This document shows positions 35,671 through 44,539 of a DNA stretch of 64,000 nt, piece after piece. Source of the stretch: a virus. Every line of letters begins with the position of its first letter. Position 1 is the stretch's first letter. Position numbers and translations under genes: made by a program. The stretch spans positions 45,058-109,057 of the IMG/VR virus record IMGVR_UViG_3300028025_003409; one strand, written 5' to 3'. The notes beneath the pieces were generated by a model that ran no database searches, was not told where the DNA came from, and was given only the letters and a program-made list of their open reading frames with translations.

Positions 35671-36432
35671 TTAGATACCCATCTCTTTACGTTTTTGCGT
35701 AGCCGAAATAGCATGAATGTCTGCCCCCAAATCCACTTGTTCAATCTTATATCCTACATCACGACCATATACAATGTTGGTAATGTTAGGAAGTCTTAGT
35801 ACTAATGCGCCATCCATAAATTCATCCTTAGCAATATACTCTTTTACCTGATCAAACTTAAGTGGATCCTTTTCGCTTGTATTATATGTATTACGGACTC
35901 CAAGTAGTACTTGGTCTGTTCTCTTCCCCGCTTCTTTGTAAAGAGCGTGGTGGCCTTCGTGCCATGGCTGATACCTACCCAGCATAAGAGTTGTAGGTGC
36001 AGACCAATCGTGTAGCCCAAACTTATCAATGATATGGGATGCCTTTGCTTCTGCATCTAGATTGTGACCAACAAATGATACATCAAACTCTGTTGGTCTT
36101 TCAAACATCTTGTTTGTGTCCTCAAAGCGACCCTCCGCAATTGTGTCCATAAAGACCAGAATATCTGGCTTTCCAAATGCTGCACGAGTTAGGTCTGTTG
36201 GACAAACAAAATCCACAATTACTGGCGCTACACCCTGCTTAGAGATAAGTCTTGCCATCTCACCCATACGACGAGCCTGCTCAAGTCTATCTTCTGGGGC
36301 AAACCCTAAGTCTGAATTGACTGTTGCACGGACTTCATCTGCATTAAGATGAATGGCATTAATACGCTCTTTTAGGGCCTTTGCTAGTTCTGTTTTACCA
36401 GAACCAGGTAGGCCAATAATCTGAATAATCAT
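35671..36432 (-). CDS. Fused APS-kinase-like P-loop kinase and cytidylyltransferase-like domain
   Basis: A 253-residue protein. The N-terminal half has Walker A GLPGSGKTELAKAL and APS-kinase marks (LNADEVRATVNSDLGFAPED, later VIVDFVCPT). The C-terminal half has a nucleotidyltransferase HxGH motif in LGRYQPWHEGHHALYKEAG and a final ISATQKRKEMG, like NMN/phosphopantetheine adenylyltransferases. It may phosphorylate and then nucleotidylate a small molecule, such as a sulfate or nicotinamide compound. The substrate is unknown. Confidence 0.75.
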   Translation of the reverse strand: MIIQIIGLPGSGKTELAKALKERINAIHLNADEVRATVNSDLGFAPEDRLEQARRMGEMARLISKQGVAPVIVDFVCPTDLTRAAFGKPDILVFMDTIAEGRFEDTNKMFERPTEFDVSFVGHNLDAEAKASHIIDKFGLHDWSAPTTLMLGRYQPWHEGHHALYKEAGKRTDQVLLGVRNTYNTSEKDPLKFDQVKEYIAKDEFMDGALVLRLPNITNIVYGRDVGYKIEQVDLGADIHAISATQKRKEMGI

Positions 36433-36683
36433 TAGTAGTCTTTACCCTTTGCCTTGTTTTCAACAAGTTTTTCTCGCTCATCAATGATACTGATCATAAA
36501 AGACATCATGCTATTGTAGCCATCTGGGATTGCCATAATCTTGTTATAGTGATGTCCACAGAACAAGAGATCCCCACTGATACCCGTTACTTTAACTAAG
36601 GCTTCAGCGCTGCATCTATCACAACGGTCATGTGGAGATAGTTGCCAATCTTGCTTAACCTCATCTTTAATCATTGTAAACAT
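36432..36683 (-). CDS. DUF7455-type actinobacterial zinc ribbon
   Basis: 83 residues from the ATG at 36683. RCDRCSAEALVKVTGISGDL, then LLFCGHHYNK is the typical DUF7455 pattern of actinobacteria and actinophages (C-x2-C and CGHH). Zinc binding is likely, the role unknown. It overlaps the kinase gene by one base. Confidence 0.75.
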   Translation of the reverse strand: MFTMIKDEVKQDWQLSPHDRCDRCSAEALVKVTGISGDLLFCGHHYNKIMAIPDGYNSMMSFMISIIDEREKLVENKAKGKDY

Positions 36684-36687
36684 TATA

Positions 36688-36873
36688 CTACTTCTTTCTG
36701 TTGTCGGTGGAATAAAATCCAGAACCATTAAAAACGGCTCCTACATTAGAGTATACACGAACTAAAGGCTTATTGCAAGTCTCACACTCATACCCTGGAT
36801 CTTCTTCAGAAATACCACGAGTTTTTAAATATCTCGTAGCACAAACCATACAATCATATTCATATGCTGGCAT
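36688..36873 (-). CDS. FmdB-type zinc-ribbon protein (61 aa)
   Basis: MPAYEYDCMVCATRYLKTRG, YECETCNKPLVRVYS and FNGSGFYSTDNRK fit the FmdB putative regulator family (C-x2-C pairs and the GSGFYSTD end). It is common in actinobacteria. Confidence 0.75.
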   Translation of the reverse strand: MPAYEYDCMVCATRYLKTRGISEEDPGYECETCNKPLVRVYSNVGAVFNGSGFYSTDNRKK

Positions 36874-36877
36874 AATG

Positions 36878-36979
36878 TTACTTTTTCTTTTTAAGTTGCC
36901 AAATTGGAAGGTTAATCTTAGTATCTTCTAGTTTGTAGCCAAGAATAGAAACAAATAGTCTAATAATTTTAATTCTCAT
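36878..36979 (-). CDS. Basic micro-protein (33 aa)
   Basis: MRIKIIRLFVSILGYKLEDT and a Lys-rich end. The ATG overlaps the upstream stop (TAATG), and its end provides the AAAAAGAAAAAG leader for FmdB. Function unknown. Confidence 0.5.
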   Translation of the reverse strand: MRIKIIRLFVSILGYKLEDTKINLPIWQLKKKK

Positions 36980-37179
36980 TACTTTACCTTATTTCCAAAC
37001 TTTGCCCACACTCTTTCGTGAAGAAAATATCCAAGTGCTTCCCAACCGATATAAATAAGAGCACCAAGACTAGCATACTCCCACTCACCAGTAAATAAAT
37101 AAATCACACCAGCAACTCCAACAAGGTGAAATGTTTCCCAACTTGCTGTCTTTAGTAAAGTTCTTCTAGTTGATTCCAT
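36979..37179 (-). CDS. DUF2061 membrane protein, paralogue 2
   Basis: 66 residues from the ATG at 37179, overlapping the endolysin stop (TAATG). RRTLLKTASWETFHLVGVAG and YIGWEALGYFLHERVWAKFG have the DUF2061 marks, parallel to 35422-35625. Its place directly after the CHAP endolysin suggests a lysis-linked membrane role (inference). Confidence 0.7.
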   Translation of the reverse strand: MESTRRTLLKTASWETFHLVGVAGVIYLFTGEWEYASLGALIYIGWEALGYFLHERVWAKFGNKVK

Positions 37180-37817
37180 TATAGAGCCACAGAACCCTTT
37201 CCTCCGCCACCTGATGACTTCTTTACAGCAGGCTTTGCAGGTGTTGATGCTACCTTGTTTAGCAACGGAGCATTTTCTTCTCCAGTATAAACTGGACGAC
37301 CCCAACCAACTACAGCATTAACCAACTTCTTCTTATTGTTCTTTACATAGCCACGAGTCTTCTCAACGCACATTCCTCCGTTGCGCTGATCTCCCTTTGC
37401 AGTTCCTGATGTATTTCCTTCAACAACTTGGATAGTTCCATCGCCATTGTTCTTAATGCAAAGACCAACATGTGAAATACGATTTACACCGTCTTCTGGG
37501 AAATCAAAATAGATCCAGTCTCCTGGCATTGGATCATCGTTACGAGCATCTGACCAACGGCCTTCCTTCTTGAACTGATCTGACGCTGCTACTGTTGATG
37601 CAGACTTTGGAAACTTTGAAACTCCCGCAGTAAATGCACACCAAGAAACGAATGATTGGCACCATGGTTGGAAGTTAACCTTCATCCATGCACCATACTT
37701 TGTTTCGTTATCCTTAGGACCCTCAATGGTTCCTAGTTCTTTCTTTGCAACCGCAATGATTGCTTCTACAGATCCCTTTGCTGGCTTACTAGATCCTCCT
37801 GATATTGCTTCTTTCAT
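37179..37817 (-). CDS. Endolysin with CHAP/NlpC-type amidase domain
   Basis: A 212-residue protein. YGAWMKVNFQPWCQSFVSWC holds the catalytic Cys, RISHVGLCIKNNGDGTIQVV the His, and EGNTS the third residue. The C-terminal 40 residues are Lys/Pro/Gly-rich and may bind the cell wall. No signal peptide, so release through a holin is expected. The adjacent DUF2061 and the holin-like genes fit. Confidence 0.82.
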   Translation of the reverse strand: MKEAISGGSSKPAKGSVEAIIAVAKKELGTIEGPKDNETKYGAWMKVNFQPWCQSFVSWCAFTAGVSKFPKSASTVAASDQFKKEGRWSDARNDDPMPGDWIYFDFPEDGVNRISHVGLCIKNNGDGTIQVVEGNTSGTAKGDQRNGGMCVEKTRGYVKNNKKKLVNAVVGWGRPVYTGEENAPLLNKVASTPAKPAVKKSSGGGGKGSVAL

Positions 37818-37987
37818 TACATTATCTCCTTTTCATTTTTAAATGTCATATGACTCATATCATGAACTTCTTCAAAACTTACTTTTAATGCTTGCTTAGC
37901 AAGTTTTTTATAAGCAATACAAAGTTCTTCATATTTCTTATACATAAAGTTAAGTTCTGATAAAAGTTCTTCTTCTCTATTTCTCAT
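37817..37987 (-). CDS. Small coiled-coil protein (56 aa)
   Basis: MRNREEELLSELNFMYKKYE and LAKQALKVSFEEVHDM, charged helix. It is coupled by overlap to both the endolysin and the oxygenase upstream. Not recognised. Confidence 0.5.
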   Translation of the reverse strand: MRNREEELLSELNFMYKKYEELCIAYKKLAKQALKVSFEEVHDMSHMTFKNEKEIM

Positions 37988-38664
37988 TACTCTGTCCCAT
38001 CTGTATATATCTTGTTACTCATATTATGATACCAGTTAGGAAGGGCATATCTTGTTCCCTTTGTCACTGCAGCAACTTCATGAACATATACAAACATTGA
38101 TGGGAAAAAGATGGCACTGCCAGCACCTGGCTTGACTGTAACCCCATTCCCTACGTATGGAAATGTTATCTCTCCTCCATCAAAATCATCATTTAGATAT
38201 AGGACAACTGATAGCGTTCTACTGCTACTGCCATGGTCAGTATGCGCTGGCAAATACCCTGCTGTCTCATACTTTAATATACTCATGTTATCCTCTTTGC
38301 CCTTTAAGTTTCTAGATGCATATGGGTAAATTTCTGTTGAATAGTGCTTAAAACTAGAATCAAGTGCGCTGAATAGTCTATCGGATATTGATGAGTATTC
38401 TGCATAGTACATATCTTTTTCATTCATATCTTCTGTTCTTGGAAGCCAACGCTGTTTGCAAAAATGAAGAGTCATTGTTCCATTGTCATGATCCCAGTTG
38501 TGCCAAGGCTTTACAAAACTTTCTGCAGCGCCTGGTACTCCATTTTTAATATCGTTTTCTATCCTATTATTTAGTTCTTCTATATCTGAAATAATTTGAT
38601 ATGGATCTTCAATAAGATTTTTATAAAAAACTAAACCATCTCCTAATTTTTCATATGTAAACAT
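37987..38664 (-). CDS. Prolyl-4-hydroxylase-like 2OG-Fe(II) oxygenase
   Basis: A 225-residue protein. HTD in LPAHTDHGSS, core strand VVLYLNDDFDGGEITFP, distal His in YVHEVAAV, and Arg in GTRYALPNWY. The site is complete. It opens the modification island. Closest relatives in the window are the 39488 and 42955 genes, so the set has probably arisen by duplication or repeated capture. Confidence 0.85.
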   Translation of the reverse strand: MFTYEKLGDGLVFYKNLIEDPYQIISDIEELNNRIENDIKNGVPGAAESFVKPWHNWDHDNGTMTLHFCKQRWLPRTEDMNEKDMYYAEYSSISDRLFSALDSSFKHYSTEIYPYASRNLKGKEDNMSILKYETAGYLPAHTDHGSSSRTLSVVLYLNDDFDGGEITFPYVGNGVTVKPGAGSAIFFPSMFVYVHEVAAVTKGTRYALPNWYHNMSNKIYTDGTE

Positions 38665-39485
38665 TATTTTCCAACTTTCTTCTCTACATTGAACATTCTC
38701 TTGTCGTCTTCAGTTAATTGTGAGTCATCTCCAAAAACTGGCTCTGGCAATCCATCAACACTCTTTACATGATCTACATATAGTTCTTGCCAAATGTGAA
38801 GTCTTTGCTTTTGAAAATCAAGGAAGTCTTTATCTTGTATGTACTCGTTGCCATAAAGATTTTTCCAATGATCCTTTCTAATTAAATGAAAGAATAAAAC
38901 CTTATAGTTCTCTTCTGGATTATCCGAATTCCATGCTGGCCTGTAATGAAAGTCTAGTTCTGGTTGAACAATAATTGCATCATTTGGCTTTGTTATAAAT
39001 TCTTTATCGTGTGCAATAAAACCCCAGTCACGATTTCCACCAATATGAAGATCAACCATATAGCATCCTGGAGACCAGTCTAGGTGAACTTGCAAAAATG
39101 GCTTACGGCCTTCTGCTGTTATTTGGTGATGTGCGTATAGATAATAGCCTAACTCCACATCTTTTGTTCCTAGCAAGTCTTGTGTTCTTTTGATAGCCTT
39201 ATCAAAGAAATGTTGCGGAATAGTGATTGCATCTTCCCATTTATTCATTTGCTTTGTATATGCAATATCCTTGACATCTTTAGACTCTAGTATACCCTTT
39301 AATTCTTCAAAATCATTTTTATCAAAGAAGTTTTCTACTAGAAATGGATCAAAGAATAAAACATTCTTTCTAAACATTTCTTCAAATTTGAGGTAATGAT
39401 CTCTACTACAAAATTTCCAGTCGATCATGCTCTCATCTGGATGATTTTCCAGCATTGCAAATGTTGTATCTCTAAAATTTACCAT
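38664..39485 (-). CDS. Probable 2OG-Fe(II) oxygenase, divergent
   Basis: A 273-residue protein. LQVHLDWSPGCYMVDLHI has a His-x-Asp, and PELDFHYRPAW a possible distal His and Arg. DWGFIAHDKEF and IVQPELDF follow the usual strand order. It is larger and less canonical than the P4H-like genes. It overlaps the 37987 gene start by one base (TAATG type). Confidence 0.55.
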   Translation of the reverse strand: MVNFRDTTFAMLENHPDESMIDWKFCSRDHYLKFEEMFRKNVLFFDPFLVENFFDKNDFEELKGILESKDVKDIAYTKQMNKWEDAITIPQHFFDKAIKRTQDLLGTKDVELGYYLYAHHQITAEGRKPFLQVHLDWSPGCYMVDLHIGGNRDWGFIAHDKEFITKPNDAIIVQPELDFHYRPAWNSDNPEENYKVLFFHLIRKDHWKNLYGNEYIQDKDFLDFQKQRLHIWQELYVDHVKSVDGLPEPVFGDDSQLTEDDKRMFNVEKKVGK

Positions 39486-39487
39486 AA

Positions 39488-40033
39488 TTAGTCCAAGTCT
39501 GGATCTACATGTTCGAGTTGAGTTGTGTGCATATAAAGCAGAGTAGATCGTTCTCCACTTTCAACTGGTGTAATTCCGTGCTTCCAATCGCTGCCATCGC
39601 TAATAAAGAATACTCCAGAATATTTTTTTGGAACATACTCAAAGTTTTTTGCAGGGAAAAATATTGTTCCACCCTCAAAATTATCATTCAAATATATAAC
39701 TGTGCTGTACTCAATAAATGGTTCTGGGTCTTGGTCATCAACATGAACCAAGCCATATCCCCCTGGGCTCCATGTAGATCCAAAACACTTGAATGTTTTT
39801 ATTTCATTTGGCTCTTCTGGATTTAGTTTTTGCAATAACTCATTTGACTTTAGAGCATATTTTTTTTGTATTGCTAAAACCCGACTGTTGTATGGATATC
39901 CCGTTCCACCAAACCTAGTTTTATAATATTCTGGATAAGGATTTACCTCAGATGGTGTAGACATTTCTTCTAATAGTATCGCTGCATCTTCTGCAGATAT
40001 AAAATCTTCAACAACTACTGGAACTGTAAGCAT
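39488..40033 (-). CDS. Prolyl-4-hydroxylase-like 2OG-Fe(II) oxygenase
   Basis: A 181-residue protein. HVD in GLVHVDDQD, core VIYLNDNFEGGTIFFP, distal His in DWKHGITPV, and Arg in GERSTLLYM. A complete site. GYPYNSRVLAIQKKY may belong to the lid. It has a GGAGG ribosome site. Confidence 0.82.
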   Translation of the reverse strand: MLTVPVVVEDFISAEDAAILLEEMSTPSEVNPYPEYYKTRFGGTGYPYNSRVLAIQKKYALKSNELLQKLNPEEPNEIKTFKCFGSTWSPGGYGLVHVDDQDPEPFIEYSTVIYLNDNFEGGTIFFPAKNFEYVPKKYSGVFFISDGSDWKHGITPVESGERSTLLYMHTTQLEHVDPDLD

Positions 40034-40059
40034 TTTTTTCCTCCTAACATATTATACCA

Positions 40060-40902
40060 CTACTCTATACTTCGTACATTGCTGATAAATCTTGTTTCAT
40101 TCATCTCGTCGAGATCCATAGCGGTGTTATACGATGTGTCATCATGAGAAAATGGAAGCCATGACAGTTTGCTAAAATCAAAGCCTGTCAAACTATATAG
40201 TTTATCTACACATGAAAGACCATCAAAAAAGGCATTGGACTCTTTAACAAATAGACTTGTCACTAGGTCATAGTTATGCTTTAAAGAAAAAGGAACATAG
40301 TCTACTCCACTAATGCCACTATCAAGTCTACGGCACCATGCGCTGGCAATTGCAAAAATAGGAACATCTTTACTGCAAGCATACATTGAATAAACTTCTT
40401 CTAATCCATAATGCTTTAGTCTAGACAAGTTTGGAAAATCTTTAAACATTTCAGTTGTCATAAAAATAAAATCTTGAGATATCCAATTAGTCATGGTTGT
40501 TGTGTTAAGTGCTGCTTTAAAATAGTTAGGATAAAACTTATATTGTGGAACAAAATTTATTAAAGCATTTCCACTAAGTACGCAAGGTCTTCCTCCATGC
40601 CCCATAACCAATTCTAAATCCCAATTTTTTTCAAACATGATTGCACCATCAATATACATAAAATAGTCTTTGTCACATTCTAATAAAGAATTGTTTAGAT
40701 ATGTAAAGGGAGACTCTAGAGAGTCCCAGTAAACATGGCTATATGATACATCTGGAAACTTTTCTTCTCTATCTATGTTAACCTGGTCATACACTGAAAC
40801 TACTATATTGTGATGACCACTCTGATTATTAATTAATGAAGATACTGCTTCTGGAAGTTCTTTACTTTTGTATCCATACACATGTACAAATATGCTCTTC
40901 AT
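40060..40902 (-). CDS. Glycosyltransferase, GT60 (Skp1 GlcNAc-transferase)-like
   Basis: 280 residues from the ATG at 40902. KSIFVHVYGYKSKELPEAVS, then HNIVVSVYDQVN and YFMYIDGAIMFEKNWD resemble the GT-A core of the GT60 family, where YIDxD-like residues bind metal and sugar nucleotide. In Dictyostelium, GT60 Gnt1 adds GlcNAc to hydroxyproline made by a P4H. Here the gene sits directly among P4H-like genes, which supports that pairing (inference from context). The family match is by eye. Confidence 0.55.
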   Translation of the reverse strand: MKSIFVHVYGYKSKELPEAVSSLINNQSGHHNIVVSVYDQVNIDREEKFPDVSYSHVYWDSLESPFTYLNNSLLECDKDYFMYIDGAIMFEKNWDLELVMGHGGRPCVLSGNALINFVPQYKFYPNYFKAALNTTTMTNWISQDFIFMTTEMFKDFPNLSRLKHYGLEEVYSMYACSKDVPIFAIASAWCRRLDSGISGVDYVPFSLKHNYDLVTSLFVKESNAFFDGLSCVDKLYSLTGFDFSKLSWLPFSHDDTSYNTAMDLDEMNETRFISNVRSIE

Positions 40903-40903
40903 T

Positions 40904-41560
40904 TTATAGTAACGGAATCCAGTGTTGCTCAATAGTACCTGGATTATCAATCAAAGACTGAAGAGGCTCAATGTCGTATGCAAGTGTGATTCTTGCTCCA
41001 TTCCAGTTCCAGTCTCCCATGGCATGAGGATGACCCATTTCAGAAATAACTAGCCTATTATTTTTATTAACATTATCTACAACCCTACTAGTTCCATCAT
41101 TAATTTGGTAATGAGTTATAGATGGCTCTGCTGCGATGCAATAGTATCCATGAAAATGTGGAGCAAATGGTCCGCCATGATCATGCCAGTTTAACTTACC
41201 AACCTCTGAGTGATTTATGTTAAACCATCCCTGGACCATATACTTTTGTTCTTCAAAATTAATTCCATAATATTCACAGGCTTCACGAGTTGCTTCTGAA
41301 ATTCCTTTAAAAACATTATAGATTTCATTATTTGAAAACTGAAAAACATTGTACTCTCTCCACTTAACAGTAGAAAGACTTCCAGATTCTACCCACGCTT
41401 CTTCCTGTCCTAATTCATCTACACCACGCAGTTTTGCTGATTGGATTAATTCATATTTTTCTGTTAAGAATTTTGAAAGTTTATCCAGGTCATTGTCTAG
41501 GTAGCGCTCAAAAAATTTATGAGGCTTAGTTGAAACCTGAACTGTCTTGCTTGCTATCAT
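40904..41560 (-). CDS. 2OG-Fe(II) oxygenase (TIGR02466-like)
   Basis: A 218-residue protein. LNWHDHGGPFAPHFHGYYCI holds the metal His/Asp group, ISEMGHPHAMGDWN the distal His, and ARITLAYDI the 2-oxoglutarate Arg. It ends right before the glycosyltransferase start. The closest style is the putative 2OG oxygenases often next to tail genes in marine phages. Confidence 0.7.
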   Translation of the reverse strand: MIASKTVQVSTKPHKFFERYLDNDLDKLSKFLTEKYELIQSAKLRGVDELGQEEAWVESGSLSTVKWREYNVFQFSNNEIYNVFKGISEATREACEYYGINFEEQKYMVQGWFNINHSEVGKLNWHDHGGPFAPHFHGYYCIAAEPSITHYQINDGTSRVVDNVNKNNRLVISEMGHPHAMGDWNWNGARITLAYDIEPLQSLIDNPGTIEQHWIPLL

Positions 41561-41589
41561 TTTTTCCCCTTTGTTATATAACTATTATA

Positions 41590-42330
41590 CTACAGATCTC
41601 TTTTGGTGTATTGCTTTTTGCGCCAGGCAAATTTTCTATAATGTGCAGTAATGTGAGACCTTCTGTTTTCAGATAGTAGTTCATGCTTGTCTAACATTTC
41701 CTGTGATTGATCAATGACCAGGTTCCAATTATCTCTCTTGATTGGAATCATCTGAGCAATTGGAGTTCCCTTTGGTATTACCCCTTCAAAATTTCTTTTA
41801 ATAAACAGCGGAAGGAAAGCAGGCAACCCCCATATATCAGAGTCAACAATACCAGATGGAGTCCAGAAAGGCAGGTCTGGTCTGTTTAGTGGCATTGTCA
41901 TTAGTAAAGAGTAGTCTGGTGGAGTTTCATAAAACCAATTCATTTTAACACCAAAATGTATTGGATGAACATCATCGGGTATAGCCATATCTACATATGG
42001 CCTTTTGTCAATAAGCATTAGGTCAGAGTCCCAAGATAGTCTTGGCTTACCACTCTTAGAAAGTTCTACTGTAAGATTTCCCTCTAGACAATACATGTAC
42101 CCAAGAGACATTGCGTCCTGAAATGGCAGACACAGTTTTGTAGAAACATTAGATCCGTCTCCACCCCTATCATTAATTGGATCGAGATTTTCTAAATCAT
42201 TTGAAACATAGTGCTTTGCAAGATCACGATACCATTGAGGTATTTTTTTATATGCAGGCTCTGGTGGTAAATAGTCTGGGTGATTTCCAGCAACAAAAAT
42301 AATATCAATTTCTTTATCTGTATTGCTCAT
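41590..42330 (-). CDS. DUF6065-like protein
   Basis: A 246-residue protein. KKIPQWYRDLAKHYVSND, KLCLPFQDAMSLGYMYCLEG, NRPDLPFWTPSGIVDSDIWG, and FEGVIPKGTPIAQMIPI are the conserved-looking blocks of this phage and cyanobacterial family. Function unknown. It is repeatedly found next to 2OG oxygenases and glycan genes. Overlaps the next gene by 17 bases. Confidence 0.55.
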   Translation of the reverse strand: MSNTDKEIDIIFVAGNHPDYLPPEPAYKKIPQWYRDLAKHYVSNDLENLDPINDRGGDGSNVSTKLCLPFQDAMSLGYMYCLEGNLTVELSKSGKPRLSWDSDLMLIDKRPYVDMAIPDDVHPIHFGVKMNWFYETPPDYSLLMTMPLNRPDLPFWTPSGIVDSDIWGLPAFLPLFIKRNFEGVIPKGTPIAQMIPIKRDNWNLVIDQSQEMLDKHELLSENRRSHITAHYRKFAWRKKQYTKRDL

Positions 42331-42955
42331 TTATTTTTTCCAAGTCTTTGTCGTTTAGATTTAGCGTTATGTCATACATTGGTGTTCCTATTTCAATTAT
42401 ACCATAATTAGAATTTTTCATATGAGCACCGAACCTTTTTATCTTAAAGTCAATAAAAGGCACATCTATAAAATCTAAAATAATATCATTTTCTTTTGTA
42501 TTAATTATTGATTTCTCAGAATAAAAGCAGTCTCCTGCTGGACTAATCTCTATCATAGAATTCAGATCTATTATCCATGGCATATAAAATTTATATGTTG
42601 GCTCGAAAGAATCTGGGTCGTCAATTTTATTTTCAGATGGATAGAACTGTCTTTGGTGACACTTATCTAAGGCATAAAGATCGTCACTTTTTATATCTAC
42701 CCAAATTTCAGCATGGGTTTTTTGTCTAAGTTTTACAGTATTATTGTTTATTGACAATATTTCTGGTCTTGGGTATAGATTTGACACATATCTATTGACT
42801 GGTTTTACTATACTATTTCTATATTTTTCTTCAATTAGAGAGTATTTTGACCATTTTGCTGGGACCCTTGATCCCGTAAGTATTTGACTAAAAGAAAGTT
42901 CAGAACTATTTAGCCAAAATTCACTTCCACGCATTCCATTTTTAACCTCAATCAT
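42314..42955 (-). CDS. Hypothetical protein, beta-rich (213 aa)
   Basis: TVKLRQKTHAEIWVDIKSDD, FYPSENKIDDP, and RFGAHMKNSNYGIIEIGTPM. The layout is similar to the preceding DUF6065-like protein (an N-terminal unit, a substrate-like beta domain), so the two may be distant paralogues or a complex. It is coupled by one-base overlap to the P4H-like gene upstream. Confidence 0.45.
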   Translation of the reverse strand: MIEVKNGMRGSEFWLNSSELSFSQILTGSRVPAKWSKYSLIEEKYRNSIVKPVNRYVSNLYPRPEILSINNNTVKLRQKTHAEIWVDIKSDDLYALDKCHQRQFYPSENKIDDPDSFEPTYKFYMPWIIDLNSMIEISPAGDCFYSEKSIINTKENDIILDFIDVPFIDFKIKRFGAHMKNSNYGIIEIGTPMYDITLNLNDKDLEKINEQYR

Positions 42956-43626
42956 TATTTACGCATAACGATCTCATTAAAACTATCTTCTTGGTACTCA
43001 TATCCACCATGGTTTGGTTCTTCTAAAAATTCCGCACCGTATTCTCTTACATCAAATCCGTGGAAGAATGGCAGTGTGTATCTTCCGACACTACCCTCAT
43101 TAGGGAAAATGCTAGTGACTTGGTGCATATAAAATGATGGGAACATGCAGAGACTTCCTGCAGAAGGTTTAAACCCATAGTCAAAGTCTTCAAAATATAG
43201 TTCTCCTCCATCAAAATCATCAGTTAGATAAACCAAAGAACTAATTGGTAGCCCTAGCCTTAACTTGTCATCTTCTGTTGGCATGCCTTCGTGACCATCT
43301 CTATGTCCTTGTAGGCCACCGCTAGTCCATCTAACTATTTCAATATCTCTTTTCCAGTTTAGCCTGGTCACCCTTAGTTCATGGGATGCAGCGTATTCTC
43401 CAATAATAAAGGTATATGCTTTTTTTTCTAACTCTATCATTAAGTCTTTAACTTCTTTATCTTTTATGCCAACAAAGGGAAACACTATTCTTCCATACTG
43501 ATCTATCACATCTGAATACTTATCTTTGGATGCTATCTTTTCTGCATAAGATATAATTAAATCTGCTTCATCTTTAGTTACAAAATTTTTCTTTTCATGA
43601 ATTTTACTTACATCCCAATTAAACAT
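42955..43626 (-). CDS. Prolyl-4-hydroxylase-like 2OG-Fe(II) oxygenase
   Basis: A 223-residue protein. HRD in LQGHRDGHEG, core LVYLTDDFDGGELYFED, distal His in FYMHQVTS, Arg in GRYTLPFFHG. The site is complete. It is close to the 7892 protein in core and length. Confidence 0.85.
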   Translation of the reverse strand: MFNWDVSKIHEKKNFVTKDEADLIISYAEKIASKDKYSDVIDQYGRIVFPFVGIKDKEVKDLMIELEKKAYTFIIGEYAASHELRVTRLNWKRDIEIVRWTSGGLQGHRDGHEGMPTEDDKLRLGLPISSLVYLTDDFDGGELYFEDFDYGFKPSAGSLCMFPSFYMHQVTSIFPNEGSVGRYTLPFFHGFDVREYGAEFLEEPNHGGYEYQEDSFNEIVMRK

Positions 43627-44539
43627 TTTTCACATCCTTTTCTTTATATATTGAGGAAAACGCATCAAAAAATCTATCAGCAATTAGTTTATGATATCCA
43701 ATTCCTGGATGATTTCTATCTCTTGCCATATACCAATATGGGTCATTTTCTGTATTTTCTTCAATAGTGTATGATTCACGACTTGGTACATCTATATAAT
43801 TATTAAAGCCAAGTTCTTCTGACATCTTTTTATAATCTTCAGACCATGTGGACCAAATAAGGTCTATACCTAAGGCCCTACAAACAAATTCTAAATTATG
43901 AATGTAGTCTGTTGCAAATAAAATACTTTCTTCAATCACATAACTTTCCATAAAATGTTTTACTCCATTATTTTTTTTGTAATTTTCATGGTGTGGTTGA
44001 GTTATGGTTACCTTAATAAAACTTCTGCTATTATTTTGATCTTGATACTTTATTGTTCTTTCAAACCCTGGGAATAATACAAAAAGATAATCTGGCTTTC
44101 CATATTTTTCTATATAGATTCTTAGGTTTTTGCAAATTTGAAAAACATTACTACCACCAAGGGCTATGTTTCTATGCTCTACATTTTTATTTGAAACTTT
44201 TGATATCATCTTTATAACTTTTGCTGGCCATGCATAGTCCGATGGTAGGCCTGCACCATGAGTAAATGAACAACCAGAAAATAAAATATTTAAATTTTCG
44301 CCACTAAGTTTTTCAAAATGCTTCGTCCTAAATCCATCGAGATTAATCTTATAATCAAAGTATGGTCCGTCAGAAATAACTTCATGGTCGTAGAGTCTAA
44401 ACTTTACCATATAGTCATCTTCATCAATTTTTATGGATTGCTCTAGATCAGAATTTACTTTACTGAAATTTTCTCCAGTTTGGTATTCAATCTCTCTCCT
44501 ATCCAAAGCACTATCAAGTAGGGAAAAATTATCAGACAA
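43619..44539 (-). CDS. SGNH-hydrolase-like protein, paralogue 2
   Basis: A 306-residue protein with family blocks: GFRTKHFEKL, NILFSGCSFTHGAGL (GCS with GxG), RNIALGGSNVFQICKN (Gly/Asn block), YLFVLFPGFERT, and ARDRNHPGIGYHKL (Asp-x-x-His). It keeps the full SGNH order. The start is TTG at 44539 with AAGGA before it, although the same frame is open to 44669. Likely acts on an acyl or glycan ester (inference). Confidence 0.65.
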   Translation of the reverse strand: MSDNFSLLDSALDRREIEYQTGENFSKVNSDLEQSIKIDEDDYMVKFRLYDHEVISDGPYFDYKINLDGFRTKHFEKLSGENLNILFSGCSFTHGAGLPSDYAWPAKVIKMISKVSNKNVEHRNIALGGSNVFQICKNLRIYIEKYGKPDYLFVLFPGFERTIKYQDQNNSRSFIKVTITQPHHENYKKNNGVKHFMESYVIEESILFATDYIHNLEFVCRALGIDLIWSTWSEDYKKMSEELGFNNYIDVPSRESYTIEENTENDPYWYMARDRNHPGIGYHKLIADRFFDAFSSIYKEKDVKNV

